Of a DNA stretch of 5,125 nucleotides, positions 1-5,125 are shown piece by piece. The notes beneath the pieces were generated by a model. It was given only the letters and a program-made list of their open reading frames with translations, did no database searches and was not told where the DNA came from. Each line of letters begins with the position of its first letter. Position 1 is the stretch's first letter. Where the stretch lies: assembly GCA_023427705.1 (NCBI GenBank), contig JAEZAL010000197.1, positions 1 through 5,125 on the forward strand, given 5' to 3'. Source of the DNA: Bacillota bacterium. Lineage in GTDB: Bacteria; Bacillota; Clostridia; Clostridiales; Clostridiaceae. The translations under genes were made by a program, and so were the position numbers.

Positions 1-1
1 C

Positions 2-607
2 TTAAAGGAAAACTACTCTATACCAAATGATATATTAGATTATAGTATTGATGGTATATTAAACACATTAAATGGAAATAAAAATCATGCAAAAAACGTA
101 TTTGATATGACATATTCTCTATATAATGCTTTAAAGCCTTTACATCATTTAGGTGATGAATTTTACAATATTATTAAAACTTCAACAATGTTACATGATT
201 GTGGTATAAGTATAAATTATTACGGACATCATAAACACTCATTTTATATAATTTTAAACTCTTATATAAATGGGTTAACTCATAAAGAACTACTTATGAG
301 TGCTGCTATAGCTGCATCTCATAGATTTAATAATTATCAAACACCAATTTCACCTTTTACAGCTATAATAAATCAATTAGATTTAAAAACAGTTAGATCT
401 ATTGGTGTTCTTGTAAAAATAGCTGAAGGTTTAGATAGAAGTTTAGTTGGTGCTGTAAAAAAACTTGATGTTAACTTTGATGAAGAAACAGTTACTATAA
501 ATGTATATTCTGATATAGATGTTGATTTTAAAATTCGTCAAGCATTAAGAGCTAGCGAAAAATTCAGAGAAATTTACGGAAGAGAACTAATTATTGAATC
601 AAAATAA
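2..607 (+). CDS. ppx: Ppx/GppA-family phosphatase, C-terminal part (5' end outside window)
   Basis: The frame is open from the left edge and gives 201 residues, so the gene begins upstream and this is only the C-terminal portion of a protein that is usually 300 to 510 residues long. The fragment matches the helical, HD-like C-terminal domain of exopolyphosphatase/guanosine pentaphosphate phosphatases. It has LHDCG at fragment residues 64-68, the His-rich YGHHKHS at 74-80, ASHR at 105-108, and AEGLDRS at 141-147 near the end. Family members release phosphate from polyphosphate ends or convert pppGpp to ppGpp in the cytoplasm. The ASKHA-type catalytic domain that would separate these activities lies outside the window, so Ppx against GppA cannot be decided; the symbol is tentative. 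An internal ATG at 107 is not the start, because conserved-type sequence continues upstream of it. A hairpin terminator follows six bases after the stop codon. Confidence 0.9.
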   Translation, partial: LKENYSIPNDILDYSIDGILNTLNGNKNHAKNVFDMTYSLYNALKPLHHLGDEFYNIIKTSTMLHDCGISINYYGHHKHSFYIILNSYINGLTHKELLMSAAIAASHRFNNYQTPISPFTAIINQLDLKTVRSIGVLVKIAEGLDRSLVGAVKKLDVNFDEETVTINVYSDIDVDFKIRQALRASEKFREIYGRELIIESK

Positions 608-613
608 ATATTT

Positions 614-653
614 AAAAGGATGTGTCTTATATAAAATGACACATCCTTTTTTT
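614..653 (+). terminator. Rho-independent terminator after ppx, probably bidirectional
   Basis: A perfect 13-bp stem pairs 614-626 (AAAAGGATGTGTC) with 638-650 around an 11-base loop. The T-tract runs from 647 to 653. It ends the + strand ppx transcript. The T-tract touches the stop codon of the converging M50-like gene (652-654). Read on the minus strand, the same hairpin ends in only four T residues followed by AAA, so it may stop that transcript too, more weakly. Confidence 0.9.
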
Positions 654-1296
654 AAATAAATATTCCTAAAATTAATCCAGATATTAATGAAAATAAATTG
701 TAAATTAATGAAACTGGATAAACTAAAATGTATTGCCCTAAGAAAACAATAGCTATAAGAATAACTATTTGATAATCATATAGTTTCATTCCATACTTAT
801 AGAAATTTTTAGGACTAAGTTCTCTAAATAAATCAAATCCTGCAAGTCCTGGTATAGGCAATAAATTAAATATAAACAGACTTATATTTATTGTAACCAC
901 ACTACTAAGCATTCTTCCTATTATAACGTAAGCTGAACTTGGCAAAACACCATATGCTAACTCTGCCCAAATTCTAAATATAAATATTGTTATAAAAGCA
1001 ACTAGTAAATTTGCTAATGGTCCCGCAAGGGTAACTTTTATTTGATCTTTATATCCTCTTTTATATGCACTTGGATTAGTTTCTACAGGCTTTGTCCATC
1101 CAAACCCAGTTAATATAATCATTACAAATCCAATTAAATCTATATGAGCTAATGGATTCAAACTTAACCTTCCATGGAATCTAGGTGTTTTATCTCCTAA
1201 CTTATCTGCAACTTTTGCTCTAGCATAACCTTGCGCTACAAAAGCAATCAGTATTGCAGGTATTGATATTATCTTACTTAATAAATTAAATTGCAT
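652..1296 (-). CDS. Site-2 protease (M50) family membrane protein lacking catalytic residues; predicted pseudoprotease
   Basis: This 214-residue hydrophobic protein has the layout of small bacterial site-2 proteases with no PDZ or CBS domain. Membrane segments are likely near residues 5-24, 52-66, 86-110, 121-148 and 174-210. Family scaffold motifs are kept: ADKLGD (30-35), GRLSLNPLAHIDLIGF (42-57), GFGWTKPVETNPSAYK (64-79), AGPLANL (91-97) and NLLPIPGL (144-151). The zinc site is gone. Where active members have HEFAH, this one reads Q22-G-Y-A-R26, and the third-ligand Asp of the LDG motif is Ala152. Active members cut membrane-embedded substrates such as anti-sigma or pro-sigma factors; this one should not hydrolyse, but may still bind substrates or partners. 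The ORF is intact and of normal length, which argues against a decaying gene. An AAGGAGGAT site with six bases between GGAGG and the ATG supports the start. The family call is firm and the loss of activity is inferred. Confidence 0.88.
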   Translation of the reverse strand: MQFNLLSKIISIPAILIAFVAQGYARAKVADKLGDKTPRFHGRLSLNPLAHIDLIGFVMIILTGFGWTKPVETNPSAYKRGYKDQIKVTLAGPLANLLVAFITIFIFRIWAELAYGVLPSSAYVIIGRMLSSVVTINISLFIFNLLPIPGLAGFDLFRELSPKNFYKYGMKLYDYQIVILIAIVFLGQYILVYPVSLIYNLFSLISGLILGIFI

Positions 1297-1323
1297 TTAT
1301 ATCCTCCTTATAATTTTTTTAAA

Positions 1324-1332
1324 ATTATATCA
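1324..1332 (-). promoter_or_regulatory. Candidate extended -10 promoter element for the M50-like gene
   Basis: On the minus strand this reads TGATATAAT, a perfect -10 hexamer preceded by the TGn extension. It would start transcription about 20 bases upstream of the ribosome binding site and start codon. No good -35 hexamer is seen at 17 bases. A second TATAAT occurs at 1347-1352. The preceding lcp gene ends in a terminator just upstream, so this gene plausibly needs its own promoter. AT-richness makes chance matches likely. Confidence 0.35.
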
Positions 1333-1360
1333 TATATATTGAGTATATTATATACTTACC

Positions 1361-1396
1361 AAAAAGTGGAATGTACATACATATCATTCCACTTTT
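1361..1396 (-). terminator. Rho-independent terminator after the LCP gene
   Basis: A perfect 12-bp stem (AAAAGTGGAATG at 1362-1373 paired with 1385-1396) surrounds an 11-base loop. On the minus strand it ends in five T residues (1365-1361). It lies 20 bases beyond the LCP stop codon and separates that gene from the downstream M50-like gene, so the two same-strand genes are probably not cotranscribed, or only by read-through. Confidence 0.85.
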
Positions 1397-1416
1397 AGTT
1401 ATTTATTTATAAAATT

Positions 1417-2913
1417 TTATTGATTTACTGTTGAATTGTTTGTCTCTGCTCCCTGTGTTGTAGGAGGTTTTGTTTCTGTTCCTGATGTAGGTGGTGTCGT
1501 TGGTGTAGCAGGCGGTGTTACTGGTGTCGTTGGTGTGGTTGGATTAGTAGGTGCTGTTGGTGTTTCTCCTCCAGTTCCTGATTCACCTGTTCCACCAGTT
1601 CCTCCAGTATTACCTCCAGTGTTGCCTCCATTATTTGTTCCACCTTGATTATTGTTACCTGTATTATTTCCACCATTATTTTCATTGTTATTTGGCTTTT
1701 CTTCATTTCCACCAGAAGGCTTTTCTTCCTTTGGAGGAGTTGGAGTTGTATCTTCTACAGTATCCTTATCATTATAATCCGCTGGATTTATGTTATATAT
1801 TGCATTATATCTAGCTTCTTCAGCATCATATGCTGCTGCTACATTATACACTGAATTTAAATCAAATTCATCTACGTTTGGAAGCTTATTATTAAATATG
1901 AAATCATGCATTATTTGTGCATTTTGTTTAATATCTATTAGTAAGCACCAACCTCTATCCTTATATAAATTATCTCTTGCAATAAGCTCTGCTTGAGGTA
2001 TTTGTAATTGTTCAAATTCTAATGTAGGTAATTTATATATTGTATAAGCTAAATCTAAGGCTTCTGGTATAGGTATATTAGTTTTAACTTGTTTAGATAA
2101 AGCATCAGCAATAGAAATATATCTTAAAGGATTAACCTCTTTCAACTTTGTAGCTAATTGGAATAAAACTTTACTTTGCCTTTCACTTCTTTCGAATCCA
2201 CCATTTCCAACGTATCTAATTCTTGCATAGGAAAGTGCTTGTTGTCCATTTAGAGTTTGTAATCCAGTTTCAGTTATTGGAGGTGAGTTAACTCCAGTAG
2301 ATTCACCAATATATTTATTAATTTCATCTATTTCATAATCTTTTATATCTGCTTCGATTCCACCAACTTCATCTATGATTTCTTCAAAGCCCCAAAAGTT
2401 TACTATAATATACTTATCTAAATGAAGATTAAAATTTTCTTCTATTGTTTCCATTAATAAAGATGCTCCACCTTCAAAGCCTCTTAACTCTCCATCATCA
2501 TCTAATTCTGAAGAACCATAAAAGAAAGCAGCATTAATCTTATCTTCCCCATACTCTGGAATATCAACTAATGTATCTCTAATTATAGATGTTAACTTAA
2601 CTTTCTTATTGTTGTTATCTAAAGTAGCTATAATTATAGAGTCTGCTCTAGCCGCCTCATCCGAAGTTCTTCCATCAGTTCCTATTAGTAAAACATTAGT
2701 AATTCCCTCTACTTCTTCATAATCAACTTCTTGTGTAGCATTATTATTGGGTTTAGATTCAATAAATATTCTATTTTTAATATGATTGTAGTACCAAACT
2801 CCTACTGCAATCAAAATAGCTAGTACCCCTAAAACTGATAATAATATAATTTTCTTTTTATTTTTTTTCTTCTTTTTATTTCTTAGTCTTTTGACTGATT
2901 CATTTTCGCTCAT
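1417..2913 (-). CDS. LytR-CpsA-Psr (LCP) family cell-wall glycopolymer ligase with long low-complexity tail
   Basis: LCP enzymes transfer glycopolymers such as teichoic acid or capsule from undecaprenyl carriers to peptidoglycan on the outer face of the membrane. The 498-residue product starts with a short Lys/Arg-rich cytoplasmic segment (8-21) and one membrane helix (about 22-42). The LCP domain lies at about 71-258. It contains GTDGR (78-82), R89-A-D91, SIIRDT (109-114), DKINAAFFYG (124-133), the VGGIE region (183-187), LNGQQALSYARIR (221-233) and the Arg/Gln cluster R242, R245, Q246. These match the Asp/Arg residues that bind metal and pyrophosphate in the family. Residues about 259-388 form a C-terminal extension. 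Residues 389-498 are low complexity, first Asn/Gly-rich and then Pro/Thr-rich, probably a flexible wall-spanning tail. GGGAGG seven bases before the ATG supports the start. A terminator follows. The polymer substrate cannot be told. Confidence 0.93.
   Translation of the reverse strand: MSENESVKRLRNKKKKKNKKKIILLSVLGVLAILIAVGVWYYNHIKNRIFIESKPNNNATQEVDYEEVEGITNVLLIGTDGRTSDEAARADSIIIATLDNNNKKVKLTSIIRDTLVDIPEYGEDKINAAFFYGSSELDDDGELRGFEGGASLLMETIEENFNLHLDKYIIVNFWGFEEIIDEVGGIEADIKDYEIDEINKYIGESTGVNSPPITETGLQTLNGQQALSYARIRYVGNGGFERSERQSKVLFQLATKLKEVNPLRYISIADALSKQVKTNIPIPEALDLAYTIYKLPTLEFEQLQIPQAELIARDNLYKDRGWCLLIDIKQNAQIMHDFIFNNKLPNVDEFDLNSVYNVAAAYDAEEARYNAIYNINPADYNDKDTVEDTTPTPPKEEKPSGGNEEKPNNNENNGGNNTGNNNQGGTNNGGNTGGNTGGTGGTGESGTGGETPTAPTNPTTPTTPVTPPATPTTPPTSGTETKPPTTQGAETNNSTVNQ
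1420..1750 (-). repeat. Low-complexity coding repeat for the Asn/Gly and Pro/Thr tail of the LCP protein
   Basis: This part of the LCP gene is built of degenerate short repeats. On the + strand it shows recurring GGTGTTGGTG- and CCTCCAGT-like units. It encodes GGNTGG/GGTGGTG-type units and then TPTTP/TPPATP-type units. Base composition is visibly richer in G and C than the rest of the window. Long open frames on the opposite strand here (for example 1436-1648, Val/Pro/Gly-rich) are by-products of this composition, not genes. Confidence 0.75.
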
Positions 2914-2937
2914 TTATAATCCTCCCTTTACCTTCCT

Positions 2938-2967
2938 ATTATATAACAATACATATACACCCCTCAA
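2938..2967 (-). promoter_or_regulatory. Candidate sigma-A-type promoter for the LCP gene
   Basis: On the minus strand TTGAGG (2967-2962) and a perfect TATAAT (2943-2938) are separated by 18 bases. This would place the transcript start near 2931, just upstream of the GGGAGG site at 2926-2921. Four of six bases match the -35 consensus. Another TATAAT at 2981-2986 lacks a -35 partner at normal spacing. Confidence 0.4.
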
Positions 2968-2993
2968 GATTATCTTCTCTATTATACATAAAT

Positions 2994-3034
2994 AAAAAGA
3001 TATTTTCATTACAAAAGAATAACAATATCTTTTT
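2994..3034. repeat. Inverted repeat (terminator-like, AT-rich) between divergent genes
   Basis: AAAAAGATATT (2994-3004) is repeated in perfect inverse as AATATCTTTTT (3024-3034) around a 19-base spacer. The arms carry A-runs and T-runs, so the hairpin looks like a weak terminator in both directions, but each arm has only one G or C. It lies between two divergent genes, where no terminator is needed. It may be an operator, a remnant or the end of an unrecognised short transcript. The role is unknown. Confidence 0.45.
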
Positions 3035-3119
3035 GTATCTTCAATATTATAATAACCATTTTAATATTTTTTTAGATATACTTTGTTTAAATTATTTAAT
3101 TATTGTCAATAATTTCAGT

Positions 3120-3127
3120 AAGGAGTG
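3120..3127 (+). promoter_or_regulatory. Ribosome binding site that fixes the start of the BofC-like gene
   Basis: AAGGAGTG ends close before an ATG at 3134, with eight bases between the GGAG core and that ATG. A possible GTG start at 3125 overlaps this site and is therefore ruled out as the translation start. Confidence 0.8.
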
Positions 3128-3133
3128 ATAAAT

Positions 3134-3769
3134 ATGGACAATATGGATAATATGAATAATAATTCCCAAAAAGAAAATTTAAATAAAAAACAGAAATCCG
3201 CAATCATAGTTGCATTAGTTACATTATTAGCAATTACTTTTTGTGCAAGCTATTTTATTACAAATTACTTAATTAATAAAAATAATAAACAAAATGTTGA
3301 AGCTCAAAATGAAAATGTATTTTCTAGTAATGAATACTTAAATGATAGTATTTTTATAACATTAAAAACAAATGACAATGTAGATATGGTAGATAATCTG
3401 CTTAATATAAAGAAAAAATTAAATCTAAAAGAAAAATTAACAGAAGAAGAATTATCTTTAGAACTTTCTAAAGATGGATATAAACTCTCTGAAAAGAATG
3501 AAGAAAAGCTTACATATACTCGTGATGAAGCAATAAGAAGTGATGTATTTGAAGCTAATAAATATTATCTAGGAGAAGAAAATGGATATATTTCAATATT
3601 CAAAACAGATGAAAGTGGAAATATAATTGAATCTGAAAAAAAAGTCTATAGCGATTCTAAACCAATTGTTAATTTACCTGAAACAGATCAAACTTATATA
3701 AAGGATCATAAATTTTCATTTGATTCAAAAGAAGAAGCATTACAAAAGCTTAGCGAAATGATATCTTAA
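3134..3769 (+). CDS. Single-pass membrane protein with BofC-like C-terminal domain
   Basis: The product is 211 residues long from the ATG served by AAGGAG. An Asn/Met-rich and Lys-rich cytoplasmic N-terminus (1-21) precedes one membrane helix (about 22-46). The rest is a charged, probably extracytoplasmic, domain. Residues about 71-130 contain LKTND and an LTEEELSLELSKDGYKL segment. Residues about 143-208 contain YYLGEENGYISIFKTDESG, then a NLPETDQ segment and a final SKEEALQKLSEMI helix. This C-terminal pattern resembles the BofC C-terminal domain found in many clostridial proteins. In Bacillus subtilis, BofC is a secreted forespore protein that restrains the SpoIVB protease in the sigma-K checkpoint. 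The protein here has a membrane anchor rather than a cleavable signal, so that role should not be assumed. The gene stands alone, divergent from lcp, with a strong terminator behind it. The domain assignment is from memory of the family pattern and is moderate in certainty. Confidence 0.75.
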   Translation: MDNMDNMNNNSQKENLNKKQKSAIIVALVTLLAITFCASYFITNYLINKNNKQNVEAQNENVFSSNEYLNDSIFITLKTNDNVDMVDNLLNIKKKLNLKEKLTEEELSLELSKDGYKLSEKNEEKLTYTRDEAIRSDVFEANKYYLGEENGYISIFKTDESGNIIESEKKVYSDSKPIVNLPETDQTYIKDHKFSFDSKEEALQKLSEMIS

Positions 3770-3804
3770 TATTTTGCAAATTATAAAATAAAGGATATAA
3801 AATT

Positions 3805-3838
3805 AAAACAGAAACACCCTTAGGTGTTTCTGTTTTTT
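3805..3838 (+). terminator. Rho-independent terminator after the BofC-like gene, shared with the converging hydrolase gene
   Basis: A perfect 14-bp stem pairs 3805-3818 (AAAACAGAAACACC) with 3823-3836 around a CTTA loop, and T-residues run from 3833 to 3838. It is a strong + strand terminator. On the minus strand the stem also ends in TTTT, followed by AATTTT, so it can serve the hydrolase gene whose stop codon is about 40 bases away. Confidence 0.92.
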
Positions 3839-3875
3839 ATTAACTTATTTCAAGTATTCTAATTAACATTCATAT

Positions 3876-4604
3876 CTATAATTTTTCTAACATATTTACT
3901 GTAACTTTTACAGATTCTTCAATTTGTTCTTCAGAACTGATGGTAGCCTTATTGTCTCCCTTTTGGTCTCCATAATTACCAAATTGAGCATGATTACCAC
4001 CTTTAATTTCAAAAATAACACTGTCTTTTGGTAAAGCTGCATTTTTTATTTTTTCCAAATTTGCAACTCCATCTTCACTGCCATATATACTTACAACTTT
4101 TAAACTACTATCTATAAGTTCATCTCCGCTAGGATAAGATGCATATAATGCTAATCCTTTTATATCCGAATGGCTACTTGCAAATTTACTAGCCATTACC
4201 CCACCTAAGGAATGCCCTCCAATTGCCCAAACATCTATATCACTGTATTTTGGGATAACCTCTTCTGCTTTATTTGGAGATAATATTGCCAAATCTAAAG
4301 GCATAGGTACTATAACAACTAAATATCCTTCCTCTGCTATTCCTTTGGCTAACAAAGAATATGACTCTGGACTAACCTTTGCACCTGGATAAAAAATAAA
4401 GCCTTTTTCTGCAGTTTTATCTTTAGGTTTAAAGGTTATAAACTCATCCTCCTTAACCTCAATCACATCTTGATTTTTTAACGCTGAAAGAGCCTCATCA
4501 TTAGGTTTGTAGTTATCTTTAGCCCATACAATAAATCCTAATGAACTTATTATTAAAATGCTAAAGATAATTATAATACTTTTAAAAATTTTACTTTTTT
4601 TCAT
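3876..4604 (-). CDS. Membrane-anchored alpha/beta hydrolase
   Basis: Numbering here counts from the upstream Met at 4607 (243 residues); the preferred start at 4604 gives 242. A Lys-rich start and a hydrophobic helix (about 9-28) form a signal anchor with no lipobox Cys, so the enzyme is probably tethered outside the cell. The alpha/beta hydrolase core follows. GFIFYPGAKVSPESY (69-83) is the strand and oxyanion region. GHSLGG (131-136) carries nucleophile Ser133. YGSEDG (175-180) supplies the probable acid Asp179. GGNHAQFGNYG (203-213) carries catalytic His206. The following QKGDNKATIS segment (215-224) is typical of one conserved subfamily (Abhydrolase_5 type) in low-GC Gram-positives. All three triad residues are present, so it should be active, probably on an ester. 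The substrate is unknown. The gene converges on the BofC-like gene and diverges from arginase. Confidence 0.9.
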   Translation of the reverse strand: MKKSKIFKSIIIIFSILIISSLGFIVWAKDNYKPNDEALSALKNQDVIEVKEDEFITFKPKDKTAEKGFIFYPGAKVSPESYSLLAKGIAEEGYLVVIVPMPLDLAILSPNKAEEVIPKYSDIDVWAIGGHSLGGVMASKFASSHSDIKGLALYASYPSGDELIDSSLKVVSIYGSEDGVANLEKIKNAALPKDSVIFEIKGGNHAQFGNYGDQKGDNKATISSEEQIEESVKVTVNMLEKL

Positions 4605-4610
4605 CATTTA

Positions 4611-4617
4611 CTCCTTT
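4611..4617 (-). promoter_or_regulatory. Ribosome binding site favouring the second of two tandem ATG codons
   Basis: On the minus strand AAAGGAG is followed by TAA and then ATGATG. Spacing from GGAG is only three bases to the first ATG (4607) but six to the second (4604). The second is the better-placed start. The difference is a single Met residue. Confidence 0.7.
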
Positions 4618-4692
4618 AATATTTATAACTAATATATATTTTACCAACTTATATAAGAAAGTATAGTAAAAACTAAAACAAAAAATTAATTA

Positions 4693-4715
4693 TGAAAATT
4701 AGTTACTGATTTTCA
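4693..4715. promoter_or_regulatory. Near-perfect 23-bp dyad, candidate operator
   Basis: TGAAAATTAGT (4693-4703) and ACTGATTTTCA (4705-4715) are inverse repeats around a central T, with ten of eleven positions matching. No T-tract follows, so it is not terminator-like. It lies about 90 bases from the hydrolase start and 175 bases from the arginase start. Its length and symmetry suit a dimeric regulator. GAAAATT and ATTTTC are parts of the CodY consensus, but each possible 15-mer match is poor (10 of 15). It does not fit the TGAAT/ATTCA ARG-box well. Confidence 0.45.
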
Positions 4716-4815
4716 CATTTTTAGACAATATTTATATTAATATAATATATAATTTTTAATTTTTATATAATATTCATAAAAAAAATATTTTTTTAACGGA
4801 AAATAAATTTTTTTA

Positions 4816-4844
4816 TTTACATATTCGATTTAAGCTATTAATAT
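4816..4844 (+). promoter_or_regulatory. Candidate promoter for the arginase gene
   Basis: TTTACA (4816-4821; five of six match the -35 consensus) is followed after 17 bases by TAATAT (4839-4844; four of six match -10). A-tracts and T-tracts just upstream (4778-4814) could act as an UP element. A transcript start near 4851 would give a leader of about 40 bases. A better hexamer, TATATT at 4844-4849, has no -35 partner at suitable distance. Confidence 0.35.
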
Positions 4845-4889
4845 ATATTTATTGCCCTAAAAATTATTATTCATTTGGAGGTTTGTTTT

Positions 4890-5125
4890 ATGAATATTAG
4901 TATTATTGATATGCCTCTATTCTACGGATGTGATAATCCTGGAGTAGAACAAGGCCCAAAAATTTTAAGAGAGAACAACCTTCTAGATATCTTTAATAAA
5001 AGCCATGAAGTCTGTGATATGGGCGAAGTTCATGTAAAAAATGTTTCTTCAAATGATAAATACGCAGCAAACGCAAAAATGAAGTATTTAGATGAAGTTG
5101 TAAGATCAAATATTGGACTAGCTGA
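4890..5125 (+). CDS. rocF: Arginase, N-terminal part (3' end outside window)
   Basis: Seventy-eight codons are visible before the frame runs off the right edge; a complete arginase is about 300 residues. Arginase hydrolyses L-arginine to L-ornithine and urea in the cytoplasm using a two-manganese centre. The N-terminal ureohydrolase signature is clear. It starts MNISIIDMPLFYGCDNPG (1-18), then has GVEQGPKILRENNLL (18-32) and a VCDMGEVHV strand (43-51), matching the G-V-x-x-GP-x-x-(L/I)R and V-x-D-x-G-D pattern of arginases. This fits arginase better than agmatinase, though formally another ureohydrolase is possible because the manganese ligands (GGDHS, DAHxD, DxDxxDP) lie beyond the window. 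GGAGG (4877-4881), eight bases before the ATG, supports the start. Residue 14 is Cys within a Gly-Cys-Asp-Asn loop, where many arginases have Gly or Gln. The gene is divergent from the hydrolase, with a long regulatory region. The symbol is by function only. Confidence 0.85.
   Translation, partial: MNISIIDMPLFYGCDNPGVEQGPKILRENNLLDIFNKSHEVCDMGEVHVKNVSSNDKYAANAKMKYLDEVVRSNIGLA

Larger units (their letters stand above)
4608..4889. other. AT-rich divergent intergenic region without a gene
   Basis: This 282-base stretch separates the minus-strand hydrolase gene from the + strand arginase gene. It holds a 23-bp dyad (4693-4715), homopolymeric A and T tracts including a perfect A7-T-A-T7 palindrome (4779-4794), a candidate arginase promoter (4816-4844) and the ribosome binding sites of both genes. 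No ORF with a usable start, no tRNA and no recognisable riboswitch was found. No convincing -35/-10 pair for the hydrolase gene could be picked out. Confidence 0.7.

Noticed and set aside
107..109. ATG at 107 as the start of the Ppx/GppA gene
   Set aside because: The frame stays open to the left edge with family-like sequence, so this Met is internal and the gene begins outside the window.
614..653. Hairpin as a riboswitch or small RNA
   Set aside because: A single perfect stem followed by a T-run right after a stop codon is fully explained as an intrinsic terminator.
652..1296. Active site-2 protease annotation
   Set aside because: The overall fold matches, but HExxH is QGYAR and the LDG Asp is Ala. 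D155 three residues further on is not at the ligand position, so calling it an active metalloprotease is not supported.
1440..1600. G-rich + strand as a possible G-quadruplex region
   Set aside because: G runs are almost all two bases long and irregularly spaced; the pattern is explained by codons for the Pro/Thr tail on the other strand.
1436..1854. Several open frames overlapping the LCP tail on both strands (for example 1436-1648 +, 1518-1712 -, 1551-1814 +, 1645-1854 +)
   Set aside because: They lie inside the well-supported LCP gene, have low-complexity or hydrophobic-repeat translations, and lack credible ribosome binding sites. They result from the repeat composition.
1790..1996. A 68-residue + strand open frame
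   Set aside because: It is antisense to the LCP coding region, has no recognisable domain and no good ribosome binding site.
3125..3133. GTG start three codons upstream of the BofC-like gene's ATG
   Set aside because: The GTG overlaps the AAGGAG ribosome binding site, so it cannot be served by it; the ATG at 3134 is at proper spacing.
4763..4776. Possible ARG-box (ArgR/AhrC site) upstream of arginase
   Set aside because: The right half ATTCA is present, but the left half matches TGAAT at only two of five positions, which is expected by chance here.

Overview
The window is very AT-rich, uses A/T-ending codons (AGA for Arg, ATA for Ile, TTA for Leu), has strong AGGAGG-type ribosome binding sites and intrinsic terminators, and encodes clostridial-looking proteins. 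This suggests a low-GC Firmicute, most likely Clostridium sensu stricto. The species cannot be named from the sequence. It looks like chromosomal housekeeping or accessory sequence. I see no insertion sequence, phage gene, tRNA, rRNA or CRISPR array.

Layout from left to right: (1) the 3' end of a Ppx/GppA phosphatase gene on the + strand, closed by a strong hairpin terminator; (2) a converging minus-strand gene for a membrane protein of the site-2 protease (peptidase M50) fold; (3) a minus-strand LytR-CpsA-Psr (LCP) cell-wall ligase gene with a long disordered Asn/Gly then Pro/Thr tail and its own terminator; (4) a divergent intergenic region, then a + strand gene for a single-pass membrane protein with a BofC-like C-terminal domain; (5) a converging minus-strand gene for a membrane-anchored alpha/beta hydrolase, sharing a hairpin terminator region with gene 4; (6) a gene-free region of about 280 bases holding a near-perfect 23-bp dyad and a candidate promoter, then the 5' end of an arginase gene running off the right edge.

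The genes do not form one operon. Almost every junction is convergent or divergent, or has a terminator, so most are probably single-gene transcripts. Four of the six products are predicted to sit in or be anchored to the membrane, and at least three of these (LCP, BofC-like, hydrolase) probably face outward. The LCP protein would attach undecaprenyl-linked glycopolymers to peptidoglycan. The flanking genes concern polyphosphate/(p)ppGpp metabolism and arginine catabolism.

The most notable observation is that the M50-family protein is full length and keeps the family's scaffold motifs, yet has lost its zinc-binding and catalytic residues: HExxH reads QGYAR, and the third-ligand Asp of the LDG motif is Ala. 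It is therefore predicted to be a pseudoprotease.
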